Counted from the stretch's first letter, positions 30,049-38,726 are shown. The stretch is 64,000 nt of DNA from CAVPTL01 sp963727235 (GCA_963727235.1 CAVSFZ010000007.1:1-64000), one strand, 5' to 3'. The notes: generated by a model not told the origin, from the letters alone. Translations and numbers: made by a program.

Positions 30049-31163
30049 GCGCGAACGGCTCGCCCACCCTGGTGGTGCTGGGCGGAGGGCCGGCGCAGCG
30101 GCATGCGATCGACGCGGCCCGCTGCATCGGTGTGCGCACGATCGTGTGCGACAGCGATCCTCGGGTCGGCGACGTGCGTGTTTCCACCGAGGACATCGAC
30201 GGCGTGCGCGAGGTGGCGCGCAGAGCCGACGGCGTGCTCGCCCCGGGCACCGACTGGCCGGTTCGGATCGCGGCGGAGGTCGCCCACGACCTGGGACTGC
30301 CGCACCCGATCTCGGTGGCCACAGCCAAGATCTGCACCGACAAGCTCGCCCAGCGCGAGCGGCTGGGCTCGGCCGGCGTGCTGCAGCCGCAATGGTCGGC
30401 CGAAGAGGCGCCTGCCTACCCGTGCGTGGTCAAAGCGCCCGACCGCCAGGGACAGCGGGCGATGGCGATCATCTCCGATCCCGCCCAGCTTGGGGCAGCC
30501 GAGGAGCGCGCCCGGGCCGCGTCCCGCAACGGGCGGGTGTTATTCGAGCGGTTTGTCCCCGGCCCCGAGGTGACCGTCGACGGCTTCCTCAAGGGCGGCC
30601 GAAATCACGTCGTCGCCGTGACCGACCGCGTGCATTTCCCCGACGCTCCCGGTATCGCCAAGCAGCACGTCTACCCGTCCGCATACCCGGACATGGTGGA
30701 CGCGGCGGCAGACACCGCCACGCGGGCGCTGGAAGCGCTGGGTGTGGAGTCGGGCCCGACCTATGTACAGCTGATCCTGGGGCCGGACGGGCCGTGCGTG
30801 ATCGAGGTGGCGGCTCGGCTCGGCGGCGGTCATGACTCGGAGCTCCTGCGCCACACCGTCGGTGTCGATCTGGCTGCCGCGGCGGTGCGCGCGGCGCTGG
30901 GCTGGGAGGTCGCCGCCGCCGACCTCATGCCGCATCCCAACGGTGCCGGTGTGGTCGAGTTCCTGCGCGCTCCCGAAGGGGAGCTGGTGGCAACCCAAGG
31001 CCCGCCCGAGGCGCACTTCTATCATCCTCGCGGCCACACCTACGGGCCGTTGGTGGCGGCCGCCGGCCGCGCCGGATATGTGCTGGAGACCGGCGCCAAC
31101 CGGAGCGAAGCGGTCTCCCGGGCCGAAGCCGCGTTGGATCACATCAGCTTCGAGGTGAGATGA
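30045..31163 (+). CDS. ATP-grasp carboxylate-amine ligase
   Basis: ATP-grasp enzymes activate a carboxylate as acyl phosphate and join it to an amine or thiol. The 372-residue protein has a pre-ATP-grasp Rossmann part (LVVLGGGPAQRHAIDAARCI), the lysine strand YPCVVKAPDRQGQRAM, the glutamate segment VPGPEVTVDGFLK, and the metal/ATP segment CVIEVAARLGGGHDSELL, like the CarB/PurK/BacD group. GTG 30045 overlaps the SDR stop by 4 bp. In this operon it probably acylates the amino sugar, or the sugar lipid, with an amino acid or other acid. That substrate is inferred from the neighbours only. Confidence 0.85.
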   Translation: MSANGSPTLVVLGGGPAQRHAIDAARCIGVRTIVCDSDPRVGDVRVSTEDIDGVREVARRADGVLAPGTDWPVRIAAEVAHDLGLPHPISVATAKICTDKLAQRERLGSAGVLQPQWSAEEAPAYPCVVKAPDRQGQRAMAIISDPAQLGAAEERARAASRNGRVLFERFVPGPEVTVDGFLKGGRNHVVAVTDRVHFPDAPGIAKQHVYPSAYPDMVDAAADTATRALEALGVESGPTYVQLILGPDGPCVIEVAARLGGGHDSELLRHTVGVDLAAAAVRAALGWEVAAADLMPHPNGAGVVEFLRAPEGELVATQGPPEAHFYHPRGHTYGPLVAAAGRAGYVLETGANRSEAVSRAEAALDHISFEVR

Positions 31164-32365
31164 CAGACGAACCCGACCCTCAGCTTGCGATCGAAGGCGG
31201 ACAGCCCGTGCGGGCGACACCGCTGGACTTCTCGCCACCGCTGATCGGCGACGAGGAGGTCGAGTCGGTGGTCGCCACGCTGCGCTCGGGCTGGCTTACC
31301 AGCGGGCCGCGGGTGGCGCAGCTGGAGGAGCGGTTTGCCGCATACGCCGAGGTGCCCTACGCGATCGCGACGGCGTCCTGCACCGCGGCGCTGCATCTCG
31401 CCATGATCGCGGCGGACGTGGGCGTCGGCGATGAGGTGGTGACCACCTCGTTCACGTGGCCCGCCACCATCAATGCGATTCTGCACGCCGGAGCCGAACC
31501 GGTGTTCGCCGACGTCGATCCTTCGACCCTCAACCTCGATCCCGAGGCGATCGAGCGGGCGATCACCGATCGCACCCGGGCGATCTTGCCGGTGCACTTC
31601 GCCGGCGCCCCCTGCGACATGGACGCGATCGAGCGGATCGCGCGCGATCGCGGCCTGATGGTGATCGAGGACGCCGCGCACGCGGTCGAGGCTGCGGTCG
31701 GCACGCGCAAGATCGGCTCCATCGGCGACTTCACCTGCTTCTCGCTGTATGCCACCAAGAGCCTGGCAGGTGGAGAGGGCGGGCTGATCACAACCCATTC
31801 GGAGCCCGCGGCCAAGCGGCTGAGGCTGCTGCGGTCGCAGGGAATTTCGCGCGATCCGTGGCGCCGCCGCGATGTCCAGACGCTGGGCTACTACGACGTC
31901 GAGGAGCCTGGGTACAAGGCCAATCTGGGCGACCTGCACGCCGCCGCCGCGCTGCCGGGGCTGAGCCAACTCGGGGTGCGCCGTGAGCGCCGGCTGGAGA
32001 TCGTCGAGCGCTATGACGAGGCGCTGGCCGACCTCGAGGGGCTCGCGCCAATCGGACGGCCGGAGTACGGTCGGCATGCGCATCATTTGTACGTGGTGCG
32101 CGTGAACGCCGCCCGGGCGGGGGCAAACCGCGACCGCTACGCCGAGGCGTTGATGGCCGAGCACATCTCCACCGGCCTGCATTTTCTGCCGGTGCACACG
32201 CTCACCTGGTACAGCACCCACCTGCCCGAGGTCGACCTGCCGGTCACCCTGCGGGCGGGGTCAGAGGTGATGTCGCTGCCGCTGGCGGCCGCGCACACCG
32301 ATGCCGACGTCGACGACGTGATCACGGCGCTGCACAAGGTCCACACAGCGCTCTCGCGGCCGTGA
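31160..32365 (+). CDS. DegT/DnrJ/EryC1 PLP sugar aminotransferase
   Basis: These enzymes transaminate keto-sugars of nucleotide sugars, as ArnB does. The 401-residue protein has the family start (SPPLIGDEEVESVVATLRSG, W, LTSGP), the PLP-binding context VVTTSFTWPATINAIL and VIEDAAHAVEAAVG, and the internal aldimine lysine K200 in YATKSLAGGEGG. It overlaps the ATP-grasp gene by 4 bp (ATGA). Together with the SDR gene upstream it should create an amino sugar. Confidence 0.93.
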   Translation: MTDEPDPQLAIEGGQPVRATPLDFSPPLIGDEEVESVVATLRSGWLTSGPRVAQLEERFAAYAEVPYAIATASCTAALHLAMIAADVGVGDEVVTTSFTWPATINAILHAGAEPVFADVDPSTLNLDPEAIERAITDRTRAILPVHFAGAPCDMDAIERIARDRGLMVIEDAAHAVEAAVGTRKIGSIGDFTCFSLYATKSLAGGEGGLITTHSEPAAKRLRLLRSQGISRDPWRRRDVQTLGYYDVEEPGYKANLGDLHAAAALPGLSQLGVRRERRLEIVERYDEALADLEGLAPIGRPEYGRHAHHLYVVRVNAARAGANRDRYAEALMAEHISTGLHFLPVHTLTWYSTHLPEVDLPVTLRAGSEVMSLPLAAAHTDADVDDVITALHKVHTALSRP

Positions 32366-33393
32366 ACCGCCGTTCCAGAGTCGCCATCGAGGGCGCGATC
32401 TCGATCGTGCTGCTGGTGGTGCTCTTGAGATACGCGGGCGTCGACGAGGTCTGGAACACGCTCAAGCGCACCGACCTGGCATGGTTCATCCCGGCCGTTG
32501 CGGTGAACATGGCGACGGTCGTCGTGATGGCTTGGCGCTGGCGTCTGCTGCTCGCCGCCAAGGGCCTTCACGTGCCGCTGGGATGGCTCACCCGCACCTA
32601 CTTCGTGGCGCTGTTCGCAGGTCAGTTCCTGCCCGCGGCGATCGGCGGAGACGCGGTGCGCGCAATCGAGCTGGGGCGCCGCACCGACGACGGCGCCGAA
32701 GCGGTGGCATCGGTTCTGATCGATCGGCTGGTGGGAGTCGTCTCGCTGGTGATGCTGGCGCTGGTGGCAATCGCCATCGGCGACCATTCCGGCTACCGGC
32801 CCGAGGTGATCGCAGCCGAGGCCATGTTCGGGCTGGCGGCGGCGACGATTCTGGCGCTGCTCTTCTCCAGCAGGCTGCGGGGTGTGGTCGCTCGGACGCT
32901 CGAGCCGCGTGCGGGTGGGAGGCGGCTGGCCGCGGGACACCGTTTCTACGAGGCGCTGCACTCCTACCGCGACCATCGCGGCACGCTGGTCGCGGTGTGC
33001 GCTCTGGCCATGGTGGTGCAGGTGGCGCGCATCGGCGTGATCTGGATGCTGGTGCAGGCGCTCGAGCTCCCGGTCAGCGTGGGAGTGGTGCTGGTGACCG
33101 GGCCGGTGGTGTTCGCGGCGCTGGTGCTGCCGGTGTCGCTGAACGGCATCGGTGTGCGCGAGGCGGTGTTCGTGTACTTCCTGCGCGACCAGGTGCCGAG
33201 CTCGGAGGCGATCGCGCTGGGATTTGCCTTCTTCGCGGTGGGTACCGCCACGGCGCTGGTCGGCGCCTTGGTGCTGTTGGTTCGATTTGTCCGCTACGGA
33301 GCCCGCGGGGTCGCCCGGCGCACCCAGATCGAGCCGGCGGCCGACCCGCTCGATCAACCCGATCAGTCGGACCGCGACACCGTGCCTCGGTAG
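32362..33393 (+). CDS. Lysylphosphatidylglycerol-synthase-TM/AglD-family membrane protein, probable lipid flippase
   Basis: The 343-residue protein has about eight helices of the LPG_synthase_TM (UPF0104) family, the flippase part of MprF. Typical segments are MAWRWRLLLAAKG, FVALFAGQFLPAAIGGDAVR and LPVSLNGIGVREAVFVYFL. GTG 32362 overlaps the aminotransferase stop. Ending an operon with a polyprenyl-phosphate GT2 and an amino-sugar pathway, it is a good candidate for moving the sugar-lipid across the membrane to the GT39 enzyme. The tail is rich in Asp and Pro. Confidence 0.82.
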   Translation: MNRRSRVAIEGAISIVLLVVLLRYAGVDEVWNTLKRTDLAWFIPAVAVNMATVVVMAWRWRLLLAAKGLHVPLGWLTRTYFVALFAGQFLPAAIGGDAVRAIELGRRTDDGAEAVASVLIDRLVGVVSLVMLALVAIAIGDHSGYRPEVIAAEAMFGLAAATILALLFSSRLRGVVARTLEPRAGGRRLAAGHRFYEALHSYRDHRGTLVAVCALAMVVQVARIGVIWMLVQALELPVSVGVVLVTGPVVFAALVLPVSLNGIGVREAVFVYFLRDQVPSSEAIALGFAFFAVGTATALVGALVLLVRFVRYGARGVARRTQIEPAADPLDQPDQSDRDTVPR

Positions 33394-33398
33394 CCGGG

Positions 33399-33410
33399 TA
33401 GTGTCTCCGG
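33399..33410 (+). promoter_or_regulatory. Leaderless-type -10 element for argF
   Basis: TAGTGT (33399-33404) is followed by 6 nt and ATG 33411. No Shine-Dalgarno sequence is present. Confidence 0.45.
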
Positions 33411-34328
33411 ATGCCAGCCGGGCAGCTCAGAGGCCGCGATTTCCTTCGCAGTGACGACCTCTCCCAGGACGAGCTTTTGCACCTGCTCGACTTGGCGGAT
33501 CGGCTCAAGCAGCTGGTGCACGAACGGGTGGAGCACCGTCTGCTTCCGGGCCGCTCGCTGGCCATGATCTTCGAGCGCTCCTCCACCCGCACCCGGGTCT
33601 CGTTCGAGGTGGGCATGCAGCAGCTGGGCGGCATCGCTGTACCGCTGACTGCGGCCGACACCCAGATCGGCCGGGGCGAGTCGATCACCGACACGGGGCT
33701 GGTGCTGGCCCGCTACGTCGACGGGATCGTGATCCGCACCGGCTCGCACGCCCGGGTCGAGGAGCTGGCCGAGGCGGCCGATGTGCCGGTGATCAACGCG
33801 CTCACCGACGTCGAGCATCCCTGTCAGGCTCTGGCCGAGGTGCAGACGATGCGCGAACGGCTGGGTCAGCTGGAGGGCCGCCGCGTGGCCTGGGTCGGCG
33901 ACGGCAACAATGTGTGCCAGTCCCTGATCGTGACTGCGGCAAAGCTCGGGATGCAGGTCGCTGTGGCATCGCCGGAGGAGTTCCGTCCCGATGCCGAGAT
34001 CGTGGCCTCGCTGGGCGACGCGGTCGAGCTGACCACCGATCCGCACGCCGCGGTGAAGGGCGCCGACGTGATCGTGACCGACGTATGGGCGAGTATGGGG
34101 CAGGAGGAGGAGCGCGAGCAGCGGGTGACAAAGTTCGCGGGATATCAGGTCAATGCCGAGCTGTTGGAGGCGGCCACGCCTGAGCACATCGTGTTGCACT
34201 GCCTGCCCGCCCATGTGGGCGAGGAGATCACCGAGGACGTCCTGCACGGGCCGCACTCGGCGGCGTGGGACGAGGCCGAGAACCGTCTGCACGTGCAGAA
34301 GGCGCTGCTCGCCCTCGTTATGGCGTGA
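33411..34328 (+). CDS. argF: Ornithine carbamoyltransferase
   Basis: The enzyme forms citrulline from ornithine and carbamoyl phosphate. The 305-residue product has the carbamoyl-phosphate motif ERSSTRTRVSFEVG, the HPCQALAEVQT motif, and the ornithine-binding LHCLPAHVGEEI with the catalytic cysteine. No other arginine genes are present in the window, so the anabolic or catabolic role is unsettled. It overlaps the following exonuclease gene by 4 bp. Confidence 0.95.
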   Translation: MPAGQLRGRDFLRSDDLSQDELLHLLDLADRLKQLVHERVEHRLLPGRSLAMIFERSSTRTRVSFEVGMQQLGGIAVPLTAADTQIGRGESITDTGLVLARYVDGIVIRTGSHARVEELAEAADVPVINALTDVEHPCQALAEVQTMRERLGQLEGRRVAWVGDGNNVCQSLIVTAAKLGMQVAVASPEEFRPDAEIVASLGDAVELTTDPHAAVKGADVIVTDVWASMGQEEEREQRVTKFAGYQVNAELLEAATPEHIVLHCLPAHVGEEITEDVLHGPHSAAWDEAENRLHVQKALLALVMA

Positions 34329-35176
34329 GCGCCCGCCGCCCGCTGCTGATCGTCGACGGCGACTCGTACGCGCACCGCGCCTACCACGCGCTGCCGCCGA
34401 TCGAGGGCGCGGCCGGGCACCCGGTGAACGCGCTGGTGGGCGTTGCCAACCTGGTGGTCGCGTTGTGGGTGGCGGAGCAGCCGCGGGCGGTGCTTGTGTG
34501 CTGGGACACCGTCGGCACGCCGACCTATCGCAACGAGCTGTGGCCGGCCTACCAGACCGGCCGGGAGTTCGACTCAGAGATCCTCGAGCAGCTGCAGCGG
34601 TTGCCCGATCTGATCACCGCGCTGGGGTTCAGCGTCGCCAAGGTGGCGGGCTACGAGGCCGACGACCTGCTGGCCTCGGCGGCGATGGCGGAGAGCATGG
34701 ACGGCGGCACAGCGCTGGTTGCCACCTCGGATCGTGATGCGTATCAGCTGGTGTCCGACGCGGTCACGGTGCTGGCGCCGCAGACCGGAGGCAAGCCGCC
34801 GGCGAGGATCGGCCTGGCGGAGGTGGTCGAGCGCTACCAGGTGCTGCCCGAGCAGGTGGTCGACTTCATCGCGCTGCGGGGCGACCCCTCCGACAAGCTG
34901 CCCGGCGCGGTGGGGATCGGCGCCAAGACCGCGGCCGCGCTGCTGCTCAAGTACGGCACCCTGGAGCACCTGATCAGCCATGCCGACGAGCTCCGCCCGC
35001 GCCAGGCCGCGGCTGTACGGGATCCCAACGTGCAGCTCTTCCGGCGGATCGCCCAGATGGACGTGGGAGCGCCGGTGACGCTACCCGCCGACGCCGGCCT
35101 CGACCGCCCCCGCGGCGCCGCCTTCGCCCGCGAGATCGGCGCTGAGGCGCTGGCCAAGCGGCTCGAGTCGGGGTAG
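34325..35176 (+). CDS. 5'-3' exonuclease (FEN/PIN fold, Pol I N-domain-like)
   Basis: The 283-residue protein matches stand-alone 5'-nucleases related to the N-terminal domain of DNA polymerase I. Metal-binding acids appear in LLIVDGDSYAHRAYHAL, VLVCWDTVGTPTYR, YEADDLLASAAM and TSDRDAYQLVS. The helix-hairpin-helix region is ALRGDPSDKLPGAVGIGAKT. Such proteins process flap and branched DNA. Its GTG start overlaps the argF stop. A cluster of palindromic repeats begins 39 bp after its end. Confidence 0.9.
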   Translation: MSARRPLLIVDGDSYAHRAYHALPPIEGAAGHPVNALVGVANLVVALWVAEQPRAVLVCWDTVGTPTYRNELWPAYQTGREFDSEILEQLQRLPDLITALGFSVAKVAGYEADDLLASAAMAESMDGGTALVATSDRDAYQLVSDAVTVLAPQTGGKPPARIGLAEVVERYQVLPEQVVDFIALRGDPSDKLPGAVGIGAKTAAALLLKYGTLEHLISHADELRPRQAAAVRDPNVQLFRRIAQMDVGAPVTLPADAGLDRPRGAAFAREIGAEALAKRLESG

Positions 35177-35214
35177 CGGTCTCGGCTCCGGCTCGGCGCG
35201 ACAGCGGTCACGAC

Positions 35215-35287
35215 TGAATAACTGTGCCAGGCACCGTTGTTCACCACCTCGCATGTGAATAAAAGGTGCCTGGCACCATTTATTCAC
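35215..35287. repeat. Two palindromic repeats after the exonuclease gene
   Basis: Copy 1 (35215-35244) has a GTGCCAGGCACC core with mismatched arms. Copy 2 (35255-35287) is a good palindrome: GTGAATAAAAGGTGCC on the left and GGCACCATTTATTCAC on the right. Copy 2 is the left edge of the 124-bp duplicated segment. Confidence 0.85.
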
Positions 35288-35378
35288 CCTGAGGAGCGGA
35301 CGATTACCAGGCCGTCGGCGTCGGAGTGCAGCACACGCCAGCCGGGGAGGCGCTTGAGCCGCGCCGTCAGGCCGGGGT
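35288..35378 (-). pseudogene. Duplicated 3' fragment of the adjacent membrane-protein gene
   Basis: On the minus strand this encodes PGLTARLKRLPGWRVLHSD, then the tail ending GLVIVRSSG and a stop. It is identical in its coding part to the end of the intact gene at 35561. The whole unit 35255-35378 matches 35532-35655 at a constant offset of 277 bp, differing at two bases in the repeat. It has no start of its own and is a dead gene fragment. Confidence 0.9.
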
Positions 35379-35389
35379 CCTCTGAGCCG

Positions 35390-35564
35390 ATGAATAGCGG
35401 TGCCTGGCACCGGTATTCACCACCAACCGCTTGGCCGCCCCTCGCCTGCAGGGCACCTCCGAATTTCAAGAATTCCGAATACCAAAGAAGGCGACATCCG
35501 CCCCGCCGCGCGACGGGGACGACGCTGCGACGTGAATAATTGGTGCCTGGCACCATTTATTCAC
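35390..35564. repeat. Two further palindromic repeats and the gap between them
   Basis: One copy lies at 35390-35420 (TGAATAGCGGTGCC left, GGCACCGGTATTCACC right). Another lies at 35532-35564 (GTGAATAATTGGTGCC left, GGCACCATTTATTCAC right). The second contains the stop codon of the minus-strand gene (35561-35563). Between them (35421-35531) nothing codes; a short inverted repeat around GAATTTCAAGAATTC at about 35461-35475 is the only structure seen. Confidence 0.8.
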
Positions 35565-37294
35565 CCTGAGGAGCGGACGATTACCAGGCCGTCGGCGTCG
35601 GAGTGCAGCACACGCCAGCCGGGGAGGCGCTTGAGCCGCGCCGTCAGGCCGGGGTTCTTTTGCGCCGAGACGACGATCTCTTGGTAGTCGCGTGTGACCG
35701 CGGCCCAGTTGGGCGAGTCGAGCGCCACGAAGTGCATGAACGGCACCAGCTTGTCCGGCGGGAAGATCTCCAGGCGCGCGTCGTAGCCGACCCGGCCGTT
35801 GAGGTTCGGGTGCTTCCACAGGAGCTCTGGCCCGGTGATGTCGTCGCCGAGCACATGGATGCCGGGGTGCGCCACCGCGTACGCGTTGGCGGCGGACACC
35901 GCACCGGCAGGCAGCTGCGCATCGAAGCGGCTGTCCGAGGTGGTCGCGAGCACCACCGTACTGCACAGCACCGCGATCGCCAGCGCCGCCATCAGCACCA
36001 TCCCCAGCCGCCGGAAGCCCGCGCCGGCGCCGCCGATCGAGAACGCGACCAGGCCGGCGATGAAGCCGCCGAACAGGCACAGCAGCTGCACCCTGATCGA
36101 CTGGCCCGGGACGAACGCAAGCACGGCGCCGAGCACCAGCATCACCGCAGCGGCGATGCCGAGCATGCGGGCCCGTGAGCCGGCCTTGGCGTCAGGCGCC
36201 GGGCGCGCGCCGGTGGGAGCGATCGACTCCATCAGGTCTGCCACCAACACCGCCGCCGGGAACGCGAACCACACCTGGTAGCGGACGGCGTGAACACCGG
36301 CCAGCGCCATCACCGCAGTCAGCACCGCCAGCGGAACCGACGGGCGCTTGCCGCGGCCGATCGCAACGCCCACGACCACCAGCACCAACGCCAGCAGCAG
36401 CACGAACACCAGGCTGACCCCCGTGAACGTGGCCGGCGCCCACTCCGGCACGTACTGCGCCAGGCTCGGGTTCTGGAGCACCGAGCGGTAGTAGTCGACC
36501 AGGGCATGTGGCGAGTAGGTGGAGACCAGCAGCGCCGAGGCTCCGAAGGCGAAGGCCGTGGCGATATAGCGATCCGAGGAGCGGCTGTCGCCGCGGCGGC
36601 GCATCACCACCATCCGATAGATCGCCCAGCCGGCCGCGATCCCCGCTCCCATCAGCGCCGAGCCGTGGATGTTGGCCCACAGGATCAGTACCGGGACGGC
36701 CATCAGCACCGGCCAGCGGTAGCGCTCGCGGCGCTCGTCCTCGAGCAGGATCCACAGCAGACCGGCGAACAGCGGGTAGGCGAAGCTCTGGGCTCTGATG
36801 ACGGTGTTCGGCTGGCACACGAAGAACGCGATGGTCGCCCAGATCACCGCCCTCACGGGGTCGATCCCGCGGCGCATGATCATGATCGCCAGCATGCCGA
36901 ACGCCGAGGCGATCAGAACGCCCGAGAGCATGCCCACCGCGACGTCGCCACCGCCCTGCCAGGCGCGGTAATAGATCCAGTGGGCCAGCCACTGCTGATC
37001 GATCCAGGTGCGGCCGTGAGCGGCGACCGTGAACGGGTCGGTCTTGGGGATGCCCGTCTCGGAGATGTAGCGGCCCGCGTACAGGCTCAGAAACGAGTCC
37101 GGAAGAAACAGCCGCGAGGTGGTCATGAATACCGCCGCGCACACCACTCCGGCGAATCCCAGCGACACCATCCAGCGGGGCAGCGGGCGTTGCGACGCGG
37201 CCGCGGGAACCTCCGTCGGCACGGAAATCAGCCGCACCGATTCGGTCGGCTCGGCGACGCTGACAGCCGGCATCTCGCCCATGGGGTCTGGCAT
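35561..37294 (-). CDS. Large multi-pass membrane protein, GT-C-like, unknown function
   Basis: The 577-residue protein has an N-terminal cytoplasmic tail and about 11-12 helices. The first extracytoplasmic loop (ETGIPKTDPFTVAAHGRTW, then QQWLAHWIYY) contains an acidic residue and aromatics, as in GT-C membrane glycosyltransferases. A soluble C-terminal part of about 90 residues follows (LHVLGDDITGPELLWKHPNL-like, here IHVLGDDITG). No GT family can be named. TAGCCT lies 5 nt upstream of ATG 37294. Its last 30 codons are duplicated downstream beyond a palindromic repeat. Confidence 0.6.
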   Translation of the reverse strand: MPDPMGEMPAVSVAEPTESVRLISVPTEVPAAASQRPLPRWMVSLGFAGVVCAAVFMTTSRLFLPDSFLSLYAGRYISETGIPKTDPFTVAAHGRTWIDQQWLAHWIYYRAWQGGGDVAVGMLSGVLIASAFGMLAIMIMRRGIDPVRAVIWATIAFFVCQPNTVIRAQSFAYPLFAGLLWILLEDERRERYRWPVLMAVPVLILWANIHGSALMGAGIAAGWAIYRMVVMRRRGDSRSSDRYIATAFAFGASALLVSTYSPHALVDYYRSVLQNPSLAQYVPEWAPATFTGVSLVFVLLLALVLVVVGVAIGRGKRPSVPLAVLTAVMALAGVHAVRYQVWFAFPAAVLVADLMESIAPTGARPAPDAKAGSRARMLGIAAAVMLVLGAVLAFVPGQSIRVQLLCLFGGFIAGLVAFSIGGAGAGFRRLGMVLMAALAIAVLCSTVVLATTSDSRFDAQLPAGAVSAANAYAVAHPGIHVLGDDITGPELLWKHPNLNGRVGYDARLEIFPPDKLVPFMHFVALDSPNWAAVTRDYQEIVVSAQKNPGLTARLKRLPGWRVLHSDADGLVIVRSSG

Positions 37295-37364
37295 CTCCCA
37301 GGCTACATCGGCACTCCGGCCGAGGGCTTTAGAGCCTATCCCGGCAGGTCGCGTGGATGGCTCT

Positions 37365-37652
37365 CTAGGTGAAGAACAGCACGCCCGCGGCGACCATCAT
37401 CACCAGGTTGCCGATCATGGCGGCCAGAGCCAGCCCCATTCGCGGCGCTCCCAGGCGGGCGACCGTGAAACCCGAGAACCCGAGGCCGAATCCGAAGATC
37501 GCCGCCAGCACCGCCGCGACCTCGGCCAGCTGGCGCCCAGAGCCGCTCAGCGCCAGCCCGATCACCGCCAGCAGCACCGCCACGCCACACGCCCCGGCGC
37601 TGACGACGGCGGAGCTGTTGGTCTGAGTCTCGGATTGCATGTGCAGATCCAT
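37365..37652 (-). CDS. Small membrane protein, unknown
   Basis: A 95-residue product with three hydrophobic helices: VVSAGACGVAVLLAVIGLAL, AEVAAVLAAIFGFGLGFSG and MGLALAAMIGNLVMMVAAG. The N-terminus (QSETQTNSS) is polar. ATG 37652 and ATG 37640 are both possible starts. It is divergent from the dehydrogenase gene at 37680, and the two starts are only 27 bp apart. No family is recognised. Confidence 0.5.
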   Translation of the reverse strand: MDLHMQSETQTNSSAVVSAGACGVAVLLAVIGLALSGSGRQLAEVAAVLAAIFGFGLGFSGFTVARLGAPRMGLALAAMIGNLVMMVAAGVLFFT

Positions 37653-37666
37653 ACCAGACCCGGGGG

Positions 37667-37679
37667 TAGAGTGCCGCGC
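37667..37679 (+). promoter_or_regulatory. Leaderless-type -10 element for the amino-acid dehydrogenase
   Basis: TAGAGT (37667-37672) is followed by 7 nt and GTG 37680. This decides the start, because the frame is open far upstream and there is no ribosome-binding sequence. Confidence 0.5.
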
Positions 37680-38726
37680 GTGCAGCTGTTTGACGAACAC
37701 CAGCGGATCGTCGTCTGCCACGAACCGGCGGTCGGGCTGCGGGCGATCATCGCCGTGCACAACACGGTGCTCGGACCCGGGCTGGGCGGCATCCGCATGT
37801 GGCCGTTCGAGTCGGACGAGGCCGCGCTGACCGACGTGCTGCGCTTGTCGCGGGGCATGACTTACAAGAATTCGCTGGCCGGGCTGCCGCTGGGAGGCGG
37901 TAAGACGGTCGTGATCGGCGACTCCCGCACCCAGAAGACACCGGAGCTGTTCCGCGCGCTGGGGCGCGTGATCGACTCGCTGGGAGGGCTCTACCTCGCG
38001 GCCGAGGACGTCGGCACGACCACCGAGGACGCGACCGAGGTGGCCCGCGAGACGCGCTACATCACCGGCCTCCCCCAGGAGGTCGGGGGATCGGGCGATC
38101 CCTCGCCGATGACCGCCTGGGGTGTGTTCGTGGGAATGCGCGCGGCCCTGCGAGAAGCGGGCCTCGGCTCGAGCTTCGAAGGCGCGTCAGTGGTGGTGCA
38201 GGGGGCCGGCCACGTTGGAGCGACCGTGACCCGGCACCTGCTGGCCGCAGGCGCGAACGTGACGGTGGCCGACATCCACGTCGACCGGGTGGAGGCGCTG
38301 CGGGCGGCGGGCGCCGAGGTGGCCCACCCGGAAGGGCTGCATGCGCACCCGTGCGACATCTTCTCGCCCTGCGCCCTGGGGGCGGTGGTGCGGCCGGACA
38401 CGGTCGACGGGTTCCAGTGCCGCGTGATCGCGGGAGCCGCCAACAACCAGCTGCTGGACGGCGAGATGGGCGATGCACTGGCGGCGCGCGGGATCGTCTA
38501 TGCCCCGGACTTCGCGATCAACGCCGGCGGGGTGATCAACATCGGCGAGGAGCTGGGGAAGCCATACGACGCCGGCCGAGCCGAGGTTGCCGTGGGCCGA
38601 ATCGAGCAGACGCTCGAGCGTGTGTTCGCGCACGCGCACGAGGCGGGGATCGCACCACACCGCGCGGCCGAGCAGCTGGCCCAATCGCGGATCGATCAGG
38701 CCGAGGCTGACGAACCCACGCCGTAG
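37680..38726 (+). CDS. Glu/Leu/Phe/Val (branched-chain) amino-acid dehydrogenase
   Basis: The enzyme oxidatively deaminates an amino acid to its 2-oxo acid with NAD(P). The 348-residue protein has GLGGIRMWPF and the lysine-containing active-site segment MTYKNSLAGLPLGGGKTVV. It also has the dinucleotide-binding VVVQGAGHVGATVTRHLL and the C-terminal FAINAGGVINIGEEL. Length and sequence best fit leucine/valine/phenylalanine dehydrogenases rather than GDH. The last 31 bp overlap the convergent gene at 38696. Confidence 0.9.
   Translation: MQLFDEHQRIVVCHEPAVGLRAIIAVHNTVLGPGLGGIRMWPFESDEAALTDVLRLSRGMTYKNSLAGLPLGGGKTVVIGDSRTQKTPELFRALGRVIDSLGGLYLAAEDVGTTTEDATEVARETRYITGLPQEVGGSGDPSPMTAWGVFVGMRAALREAGLGSSFEGASVVVQGAGHVGATVTRHLLAAGANVTVADIHVDRVEALRAAGAEVAHPEGLHAHPCDIFSPCALGAVVRPDTVDGFQCRVIAGAANNQLLDGEMGDALAARGIVYAPDFAINAGGVINIGEELGKPYDAGRAEVAVGRIEQTLERVFAHAHEAGIAPHRAAEQLAQSRIDQAEADEPTP

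Noticed and set aside
35215..35564. CRISPR or phage attachment sites from clustered palindromes
   Set aside because: Spacing is irregular, the same palindrome is scattered elsewhere in the window, and no integrase or cas gene is present.
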